DNA from: Microbacterium memoriense
GTDB lineage: Bacteria > Actinomycetota > Actinomycetes > Actinomycetales > Microbacteriaceae
Reading direction: 5' to 3'
Assembly (NCBI RefSeq): GCF_025398275.1
Contig: NZ_JAODOR010000014.1
Coordinates: forward strand, 1 to 64,000
DNA length: 64,000 nucleotides
Shown: in pieces, positions 57,958-64,000 of the stretch
How positions within the stretch are numbered: the first letter of the stretch is position 1
Layout: each line of letters starts with the position of its first letter
Notes under the pieces: generated by a model
What the model saw: only the letters and a program-made list of their open reading frames with translations
Databases searched by the model: none
Told to the model about the DNA's origin: nothing
Position numbers and translations under genes: made by a program

Positions 57958-58359
57958 ATGCGATTCATCATCCGCGTCGTCGTCAACGCCTTCGCCATCT
58001 GGGTGGTCACCCTGATCACCGCTCTCGAGGTGGACGTCATTCCGTTCGCCCCCGGGGACACCCTGCAACTCGTGCTGACGTTGCTCGTGGTGGCCGCGAT
58101 CTTCGCGGTCGTGAACACGATCATCGGGACGGTGATCAAGGTCCTCGCATTCCCGCTGTACATCCTGACGCTGGGGCTGATCTCGCTCGTGATCAACGGG
58201 CTGCTGCTGTGGATCACCGCCTGGTTCACGGCATCCTGGAACTGGGGTCTGCGCGTCGAGGACTTCTGGCTCGGCGTGGTCGCCGCCCTTCTGATCTCGC
58301 TGATCAACTGGGTGTTCGGCATCATCCTGCGCCCGCAGACCTCCCGCCGCGACCGCTGA
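57958..58359 (+). CDS. phage holin superfamily IV membrane protein
   Basis: A 133-residue membrane protein with four hydrophobic segments, matching the Phage_holin_4_2 family common in actinobacterial chromosomes (VNTIIGTVIKVLAFPLYILT). A holin function outside phages is doubtful; membrane role unknown. ATG 57958. It ends 1 bp before the convergent hydrolase gene. Confidence 0.85.
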   Translation: MRFIIRVVVNAFAIWVVTLITALEVDVIPFAPGDTLQLVLTLLVVAAIFAVVNTIIGTVIKVLAFPLYILTLGLISLVINGLLLWITAWFTASWNWGLRVEDFWLGVVAALLISLINWVFGIILRPQTSRRDR

Positions 58360-58360
58360 C

Positions 58361-59668
58361 TCAGCTCGGCCGTGTCGCGCCGTACGTCGTGACCTGCACG
58401 GACACGGCCTGACCGAGTCCCTCGAACAGCGACCGCACCGGAGTCATGCGTGGATCGCTCGATCGATCCAGCAGGGCCGCCGTCTCGACGTACCGCGTGA
58501 GAGCGTGGGGCTGCATCGGCATTTCGCCGTCGACGAGGGATGCCGCGCTCGTCCGCCCGGCGACGAAGCTATCGGCCGATCCGACCGCAGCGGGATGGCC
58601 CCCGGCGGCGAGCGCCGACACGGGGTCGTCGCCGTGACGGATGTCGACACTCAGGGTGCCCGGGCCCACGGCTACCTGTACCGGATCGCCGAGGGTCACC
58701 AGCGCCGGCACCTCATAGACGCCGGATGTCGCGACATGGGAGGCGACCATGGCGCCCTGGGAATGTCCGGCAAGGTGCACGGTGTCACCCGGATGCGCGC
58801 CGGCCGCCTCCAACGCCGCCATCGTCGCGTCGTACGAGGCTGAGCGCGACCCCGTGTACAGCTCGACATTGGACTGCATGTCCCAGGGTTCGTCCGCATC
58901 GGCGCCGATCTGGGTGCCCGCGACGTAGGCGACGAACTGGGTCGACCCGTCCGCCATCGTGTATTTCTCGACGCGCACGCGTGCGTCATCGCGCGGGATG
59001 CGGGTGGCCATATCGGCGAGTCCGGTCGGCGCCGTGCCGCGAGTCGATGTGAGCGGAGTCACCGTGACCGGGCGCGGATCGCCGCGGAGCGGCGTCGCGG
59101 CGACCGCCCCCCGGCCGACGCCGTCGATCGCGATCGTGCCGAGCAATGCCACGGCACTCCCCACGAGGCCCGCCGCCTGGCGCAGACTCCAGCCGGGCAT
59201 GAGATAGCCGAACGCACCCACCGAGCCTCCGAGCTGTGCGACGGCTCCCTCGCGATGTCCGACGACCCAACCGGCGACCTCACCCGCGGCCCGAGCGGCG
59301 GCATCCGGGTGCGCCGCGATGAGCTGTCCCGAGAGCGCCGCCAGCACCGCGACCCGCGCCGAATCGTCAGACGAGCGGGCGACCTCGATCTGAATCCACA
59401 GCTCGACCAGGTCGTAGGTCTCGGCCATCGACCTCACGCCACCGGCGAGGGATGCCGCCTGCGCGCCGGCCGCGGTGACCTCCGCCGTCGGCACGAACGC
59501 CCAGACATCTGCATCGCGGAGCACTCCGGCCAGCTCACTCAGCCGAGAGCGGAGCACGTCGCAGTCGTCCGCCAGGACCGCCAGCCGCGCGGCCGCGTCG
59601 CGGAGATGGTCCGTGTCGACGGCGATGATGCCGCCGCTGCGGATCTCGAGATCGTCGGTCAGCGACAC
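58361..59668 (-). CDS. alpha/beta hydrolase with helical N-terminal region
   Basis: A 435-residue protein. Residues 15-120 are Ala-rich helical, resembling the WXG-like or ESX-secreted family; residues 120-190 contain one or two hydrophobic segments. The hydrolase domain has VHLAGHSQGAMVASHVA (nucleophile Ser) near residue 300 and a His near the end. It overlaps the small gene at 59659 by 10 bp. Substrate unknown; extracellular action would need an ESX-type route not seen here. Confidence 0.75.
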   Translation of the reverse strand: MSLTDDLEIRSGGIIAVDTDHLRDAAARLAVLADDCDVLRSRLSELAGVLRDADVWAFVPTAEVTAAGAQAASLAGGVRSMAETYDLVELWIQIEVARSSDDSARVAVLAALSGQLIAAHPDAAARAAGEVAGWVVGHREGAVAQLGGSVGAFGYLMPGWSLRQAAGLVGSAVALLGTIAIDGVGRGAVAATPLRGDPRPVTVTPLTSTRGTAPTGLADMATRIPRDDARVRVEKYTMADGSTQFVAYVAGTQIGADADEPWDMQSNVELYTGSRSASYDATMAALEAAGAHPGDTVHLAGHSQGAMVASHVATSGVYEVPALVTLGDPVQVAVGPGTLSVDIRHGDDPVSALAAGGHPAAVGSADSFVAGRTSAASLVDGEMPMQPHALTRYVETAALLDRSSDPRMTPVRSLFEGLGQAVSVQVTTYGATRPS

Positions 59669-59931
59669 GAGGCCCCCGCGATCGACAGCCGGTGGAGAGC
59701 GGCGACATCATCGTCGGCGAGATCGAGGAGCACCGCGATCCGATCGAACGTCGCACACAGTTCCTCGACCGCCGCGCGATAGTCGTCGGCGGCGCGCGCC
59801 CGCCAGCCGGTGTCGGCGCGGAGTGCGCGCGCCCGGCCCCGCAGGTCGGCGGCATCCGCACGGGCGTCGTCGAGGAGCCGACGTGCGTGCGCGAGCGCGA
59901 TCGGGGAGGGGATGCAGGCGTCTGAGCCCAT
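59659..59931 (-). CDS. small helical protein, WXG100-like
   Basis: A 90-residue all-helical protein with W-R-A motif TGWRARAADDYRAAVEEL at about 40-58, similar in length and position to the WxG turn of ESX substrates. The family assignment is uncertain. ATG 59931 chosen; the stop overlaps the hydrolase start by 10 bp, which suggests coupled translation. Confidence 0.6.
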   Translation of the reverse strand: MGSDACIPSPIALAHARRLLDDARADAADLRGRARALRADTGWRARAADDYRAAVEELCATFDRIAVLLDLADDDVAALHRLSIAGASCR

Positions 59932-60064
59932 CCACCCAGGCTGGCGGGGTCGCGCGCCCGAGGGACGCCCGCGAGGGCATTCCGTGGACAACTTCCGCTC
60001 GCGGCCCCTTGGGGAGGAGGATCGGGCCTCGCGAGGACCTGTCGTGGGGACCACAATAGGGACC

Positions 60065-60574
60065 GTGCCCCGCACCCTCTCCCCCTTCCGCGTGGTCTTC
60101 GTCTGCACGGGCAACATCTGTCGCTCGCCGATGGCCGAAGTCGTCTTCCGCGGATTCGCCGAGCGCTCAGGGCTGGGCGACCTGGTCACGTCGACGAGCG
60201 CCGGCACGGGCGACTGGCACGTGGGAGAGCGTGCCGACGGTCGCACGCTCGACGCGCTCGCGCGCCTGGGCTACGACGGCACACGGCATCGCGCTCGTCA
60301 GTTCTCGCTCGAGGATTTCGACCGCAACGATCTGATCGTCGCTCTCGACCGGTCGCACGAGCGGATCCTGGCGAGCTGGGCACGCACCCCGGCCGACACC
60401 GACAAGCTCGCACTGCTCCTGTCGTTCGACGCCGCGGCCGGAGGGAATCTCGACGTCCCCGACCCCTACTACGCCGGCCCGCCGATGTTCGACGAGGTGC
60501 TCGGTATGATCGAAAGCGCGAGCCGGGCGCTCTTCCGGCAGCTCGAACCGGCCCTCCGGCCGGCTTCTCCCTGA
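60065..60574 (+). CDS. low-molecular-weight protein-tyrosine phosphatase
   Basis: A 169-residue cytoplasmic LMW-PTP. The P loop VFVCTGNICRSPMAE provides nucleophile Cys14 and Arg20, and the general acid Asp is in LDVPDPYYAG. GTG start 60065. It lies 40 bp upstream of purB; divergent from the small helical gene at 59659. Confidence 0.94.
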   Translation: MPRTLSPFRVVFVCTGNICRSPMAEVVFRGFAERSGLGDLVTSTSAGTGDWHVGERADGRTLDALARLGYDGTRHRARQFSLEDFDRNDLIVALDRSHERILASWARTPADTDKLALLLSFDAAAGGNLDVPDPYYAGPPMFDEVLGMIESASRALFRQLEPALRPASP

Positions 60575-60614
60575 GTCTCCACGTCCGAGCGCCCGCCACC
60601 CCGATCGGAGCTTC

Positions 60615-61994
60615 GTGACCTCTCTGCCGCCCCAGCCCCTCAGCCCTCTCGACGGTCGCTACCGCGCCGCCGTCTCAGGGCTCGCCGACTACCTGTCCGA
60701 AGCGGGCCTCAACCGCGCCCGCGTCGAGGTCGAGGTCGAGTGGATCATCGTCCTCACCGACCGGTCGCTGTTCGGCTCGACGCCGTTGACGGATGCCGAC
60801 AAGGACACCCTCCGCGCCCTGTACCGCGACTTCGGTCAGGCCGAGATCGACTGGCTGGCCGAGAAGGAAGCCGTCACCCGGCACGACGTGAAGGCCATCG
60901 AGTACCTCGTGCGTGACCGCTTGTCATCGCTCGGGCTCGATCACCTCGCCGAACTCACGCACTTCGCCTGCACGAGCGAGGACATCAACTCCGCGTCGTA
61001 CGCGCTCACCGTCCGACGCGCCGTCGAAGAGGTCTGGCTGCCGAAGCTCCGCGCCGTGATCGCCGCGATCGGCGAGCTGGCGCAGCAGCACCGCGATGCC
61101 GCGATGCTCTCGCGGACGCACGGTCAGCCCGCGACGCCCTCGACGATGGGCAAGGAGCTCGCGGTCTTCGCCTGGCGCCTCGAACGCGTCGCCGCGCAGA
61201 TCGACGGCGGGGAGTACTTCGCGAAGTTCTCCGGCGCGACGGGCACCTGGTCGGCGCACCTCGCCGCCGCCCCCGATGTGGATTGGCCGGAGCTCTCCCG
61301 CACCTTCATCGAGGGTCTCGGGATCGACTTCAACATCCTCACGACTCAGATCGAATCGCACGACTGGCAGGTCGAGTTGTATGACCGCGCCCGCCACGCG
61401 GGCGGCATCCTGCACAACCTCGCGACCGACATCTGGACCTACATCGCGATGGGGTTCTTCGCGCAGATCCCGGTCGCCGGCGCGACGGGGTCCTCGACCA
61501 TGCCGCACAAGATCAACCCGATCCGGTTCGAGAACGCCGAAGCGAACTTCGAGATCTCCGGCGGTCTTTTCCAGACCCTGTCTCAGACTCTCGTCACGTC
61601 GCGCATGCAGCGCGACCTGACCGACTCGACGACGCAGCGCAACATCGGCGTCGCGTTCGGGCACTCGCTGCTCGCGCTCGACAACCTCCAGCGCGGGCTG
61701 ACCGAGATCTCCCTCCGTCGCGACGTGCTGCTGGCCGACCTCGACGCGAACTGGGAAGTGCTCGCCGAGGCGATCCAGACCGTGGTGCGCGCGGAGATCG
61801 TCGCCGGTCGCTCGCAGATCACCGACCCGTACGCACTGCTGAAGGAGCTCACGCGCGGCCGTCGTGTCGGCGGACCCGAACTCGCGGAGTTCGTGCAGGG
61901 ACTGGACATCGGCGACGAAGCCAAGGAGCGCCTGATCGCGCTGACTCCCGCGAGCTACATCGGCGTGGCCGACTCCCTCGTCGACGAGCTGTAG
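60615..61994 (+). CDS. purB: adenylosuccinate lyase
   Basis: Purine-biosynthesis enzyme that cleaves SAICAR and adenylosuccinate. The 459-residue protein has the fumarase/aspartase signature SSTMPHKINPIRFENAE near residue 295, and HFACTSEDINSASY and SRTHGQPATPSTMGKE near residues 120 and 160. GTG start. Length is normal. Confidence 0.98.
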   Translation: MTSLPPQPLSPLDGRYRAAVSGLADYLSEAGLNRARVEVEVEWIIVLTDRSLFGSTPLTDADKDTLRALYRDFGQAEIDWLAEKEAVTRHDVKAIEYLVRDRLSSLGLDHLAELTHFACTSEDINSASYALTVRRAVEEVWLPKLRAVIAAIGELAQQHRDAAMLSRTHGQPATPSTMGKELAVFAWRLERVAAQIDGGEYFAKFSGATGTWSAHLAAAPDVDWPELSRTFIEGLGIDFNILTTQIESHDWQVELYDRARHAGGILHNLATDIWTYIAMGFFAQIPVAGATGSSTMPHKINPIRFENAEANFEISGGLFQTLSQTLVTSRMQRDLTDSTTQRNIGVAFGHSLLALDNLQRGLTEISLRRDVLLADLDANWEVLAEAIQTVVRAEIVAGRSQITDPYALLKELTRGRRVGGPELAEFVQGLDIGDEAKERLIALTPASYIGVADSLVDEL

Positions 61995-62034
61995 CCCCCG
62001 GCATCCACCCCCGCGAGACGCGAGCGAGCGACGG

Positions 62035-62343
62035 TCAGTGGGCCGAAGGGCGCGAGTCGTCGTCCTTCGGGTGCAGCACGGGCTGATCGATCTGCTTGGT
62101 GACCTGGGCGGGATCGACCGCCAGCATCAGCAGCGCGATCATCACGAGCGTCGCGATGAACGAGATGCCGGCGACCACGAGGGCGACGACGACGACGTGC
62201 GCGCGCTGATCTTCGGTGAGGTCCTGGAAGAAGCCCATCGACACCAGCGCGATGATTCCGCCGAACAGGGCCGCCGCGAAGGCGAAACCCAGCAGCTGCA
62301 CAGGCTTCATGAGGTCGCGCCGGGTGGGTCGCTGCTCGCTCAT
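62035..62343 (-). CDS. small membrane protein, two segments
   Basis: A 102-residue protein with two hydrophobic segments (about 15-35 and 50-74) and a charged C-terminus (HPKDDDSRPSAH). No domain recognised. ATG 62343 overlaps the upstream gene's stop by 4 bp, so it is the second gene of a two-gene operon. Confidence 0.7.
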   Translation of the reverse strand: MSEQRPTRRDLMKPVQLLGFAFAAALFGGIIALVSMGFFQDLTEDQRAHVVVVALVVAGISFIATLVMIALLMLAVDPAQVTKQIDQPVLHPKDDDSRPSAH

Positions 62344-62978
62344 GCGGACTCTCCTACAGGTCGATCGGTGGCGGGTGCGACGGATGCCGCCGGCTCGCGG
62401 CGCGGAGAGAACCCCGCGATCCCGAGGAACACGGCCACGATCGCGGCGTACGCACCGAAGATGCCGACGGCGATGACGATGCCGGTCAGCGTGAACGATC
62501 CGGCCGCGTCGATGACGTAGTCGAGGCGGTACGCCGGATTGACGATGAGCAGCCCGATGCCGAGCGCGATCGTGAAGATGCCGATGAGGACCGAGTCCCG
62601 CGCTTCCGGCACGCCGGTGCGACGTCCATGGATGCCGAACGCCACCTCCGCGATGCCGGTCGCGAGCGCCCAGGTGATCACGAGGACGAAGAACAGGGTG
62701 GTCGAGCGGATGCCAGGGAGTCCGCCGATCATGCCGGCGAGCATCGTGAGCACTCCGAGGAGCACGGGCAGGGCGCGGCGTCCGCGCGGGTAAGCGAGTC
62801 CGGCACCGATCAACAGCACGAGGGCGGTTGCGATCGCCCATCCGCTGAAGACCGCGAGGCCGACCTCGGCCGAGTGATCCGCCGAGAAGGTGACCATGAT
62901 CGCCGCGACGGCGGCGAAGAGGGCGCGACCGAGCTGCACATGGCGCACGGCAAACGTGCGGGCGGGGTTCTCGGACAC
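62340..62978 (-). CDS. HdeD/DUF308-like membrane protein
   Basis: A 212-residue protein with six hydrophobic segments in a repeat arrangement resembling DUF308 (HdeD-like) proteins, with WALATGIAEVAFGIHGRR near the middle. Function unknown. It starts the operon with the small membrane protein at 62035. Confidence 0.7.
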   Translation of the reverse strand: MSENPARTFAVRHVQLGRALFAAVAAIMVTFSADHSAEVGLAVFSGWAIATALVLLIGAGLAYPRGRRALPVLLGVLTMLAGMIGGLPGIRSTTLFFVLVITWALATGIAEVAFGIHGRRTGVPEARDSVLIGIFTIALGIGLLIVNPAYRLDYVIDAAGSFTLTGIVIAVGIFGAYAAIVAVFLGIAGFSPRREPAASVAPATDRPVGESA

Positions 62979-63043
62979 TCCCCCAGTCTATTCCGCGCCG
63001 CACCGGTCACCGACTGCGCGGGTTCGGCGAGACAGGGGCGGGA

Positions 63044-63481
63044 TTACCCGGCGGCCTTCTTCACCAGGGCGCGCAACGTGGCCTCGACCGCGGGGGTGAC
63101 CTCGATCACGGCGAAGGACGTCGCCCACATCTCGCCGTCGTCGAGGAGCGCGTCCTCCTGGAACCCGACGGTGCCGTAACGGGCCTCGAACTTCTCCGCC
63201 GGCTGGTAGAACACGACGACCTTGCCGTCGCGGGCGTACGACGGGAACCCGTACCAGGTCTTGTGCTGAAGATCGGGGGCCTCATCGATCACGATGCGGT
63301 GCAACGCCGTCGCGACTTCCTTGTCGGTGCCGGTCAGCGCGTCGATGGCCTCGACGCAGGCTTCCGCTTCTTTCGCGAGCTTCGCCGCACCCTTCAGGCC
63401 TTTCGTGGACCGCAGCTCGTCGGCCCGCTGCTTCATCGCGGCGCGTTCGTCGTCGCTGAAGCCGCTTTTCGTGTCACCCAT
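63044..63481 (-). CDS. DUF1801-family protein
   Basis: A 145-residue protein with the DUF1801 (YdhG-like) domain: ALHRIVIDEAPDLQHKTWYG and FPSYARDGKVVVFYQPAEKF. Lysine-rich N-terminal region. Function unclear; some relatives have been linked to iron or frataxin-like roles without proof. ATG 63481. Confidence 0.8.
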   Translation of the reverse strand: MGDTKSGFSDDERAAMKQRADELRSTKGLKGAAKLAKEAEACVEAIDALTGTDKEVATALHRIVIDEAPDLQHKTWYGFPSYARDGKVVVFYQPAEKFEARYGTVGFQEDALLDDGEMWATSFAVIEVTPAVEATLRALVKKAAG

Positions 63482-63500
63482 GTGTGCTCCTGTGTCTGGA

Positions 63501-64000
63501 CTAGCCCCGCAGCGCCTCGATGACCCGCAGTACGTCGAGGGTGCGTTGCTGGTCGGGCCTGGCGTCGACCTCGCCGCGCACGAGCTCCGCGAACCGACCC
63601 ACCTCGTACGCCATGTTGTTGTCGGCGCCGTCGATGCGACGCTCGACCGTCGTGCCATCGAGTCGCGTCAGGACCACGTGCCGCGGCTGGGTGATCTCGT
63701 CGATCGTGAGCGTGCCGGTCTCGCCCTGGATCTCGTTGGGGCGTGAGGAGAATCCGATCTTCGAGAAGGCGAGCTGCGCGACCATGCCCGGGTAGGTGAG
63801 CGTCGCGGCCCCGGCGCCGTCGGCACCCGTCGCGATCTCGACGAGGCCGCCCGCAACGCTCGACGGCGTGCCGAACAGGTCGATGAGAGCCGACAGCGGG
63901 TAGACCCCGAGATCGAAGGCCGCGCCGCCGGCGAGTGCTGGATCGAAGATGTTGGGGGTCTCGCCGGCGAGCACCAGGTCATAGCGCGCCGAGCGCTGGC
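63501..64000 (-). CDS. Gfo/Idh/MocA family oxidoreductase, N-terminus cut by window edge
   Basis: The C-terminal 166 residues of an NAD(P)-dependent sugar dehydrogenase. The domain has AFDLGVYPLSALIDLFGTPS, and ends in EVGRFAELVRGEV. The Rossmann domain lies beyond the right edge. It stops 19 bp before the DUF1801 start, so the two are probably co-transcribed. A different paralogue is at 21834. Confidence 0.85.
   Translation of the reverse strand, partial: QRSARYDLVLAGETPNIFDPALAGGAAFDLGVYPLSALIDLFGTPSSVAGGLVEIATGADGAGAATLTYPGMVAQLAFSKIGFSSRPNEIQGETGTLTIDEITQPRHVVLTRLDGTTVERRIDGADNNMAYEVGRFAELVRGEVDARPDQQRTLDVLRVIEALRG

Noticed and set aside
57958..58359. Prophage remnant suggested by the holin-family gene
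   Set aside because: No other phage gene nearby; this holin family is a common chromosomal membrane protein in actinobacteria.

Overview
The window is chromosomal DNA from a high-GC Gram-positive bacterium, most likely a Microbacterium or close relative in Microbacteriaceae. The evidence is very high GC with strong third-position GC, an HspR-controlled dnaK operon, an IdeR/DtxR-type box, many GTG starts, 4-bp ATGA/GTGA gene overlaps, probable leaderless promoters, and frequent use of the word GGATGCC/GGCATCC. No rRNA, CRISPR array, transposase or prophage was seen. There is one tRNA gene (tRNA-Gly, CCC).

Layout. 1-3.6 kb: truncated AI-2E-type permease, small membrane protein coupled to a DUF2252 protein, zinc alcohol dehydrogenase. 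3.7-7.7 kb: dnaK-grpE-dnaJ-hspR with a strong promoter bracketed by two HspR operators. 7.7-11.9 kb: DEAD-box helicase, UMF1-type MFS transporter, and a small gene interrupted by TGA. 11.9-14.3 kb: two divergent His/Gly-rich MarR-like proteins sharing an operator region, then dcd. 14.4-20.4 kb: a 1388-residue secreted GH30 glycosidase, tRNA-Gly followed by a truncated aldo/keto reductase, a lysozyme-like protein and a DUF2834 protein. 20.4-27.3 kb: alcohol dehydrogenase, a TetR-flanked sugar isomerase/dehydrogenase/Dabb operon, and a GH42 beta-galactosidase with its own TetR. 27.3-35.5 kb: EamA exporter, a serine-hydrolase-like lipoprotein lacking its catalytic motifs, DUF2470 plus heme oxygenase under an iron box, PIF1-like helicase, CopD-CtaG protein, HU. 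35.9-43.8 kb: a zinc-homeostasis block with Cys-free S14 and L33 and a one-Cys L28, glycosylase, DUF318 permease with TIGR03943 partner, Zur-like regulator and ZnuABC with a Zur box. 43.8-53 kb: a TetR-controlled catabolic island. 53-57.8 kb: 2-oxoacid dehydrogenase E1alpha/E1beta/E2 and an aminotransferase. 58-64 kb: holin-like protein, alpha/beta hydrolase with a small helical partner, LMW phosphatase, purB, membrane proteins, and a truncated Gfo/Idh/MocA gene.

The most notable region is 43.8-53 kb. A Baeyer-Villiger-type monooxygenase and TetR gene face an operon starting with a cholesterol-oxidase-like GMC oxidase and ending with thiolase, FadB-like and acetoacetate-decarboxylase-like genes. 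The order fits oxidation of a secondary alcohol to ketone to ester to acyl-CoA. The middle is damaged: the alpha/beta hydrolase has lost its core, and an acyl-CoA dehydrogenase is fused in frame to the tail of a CaiB-type CoA-transferase. Other points of interest are a 71-bp palindromic element present twice (30.5 and 54.5 kb), other intergenic inverted repeats, and the coexistence of zinc-uptake genes with zinc-sparing ribosomal proteins.
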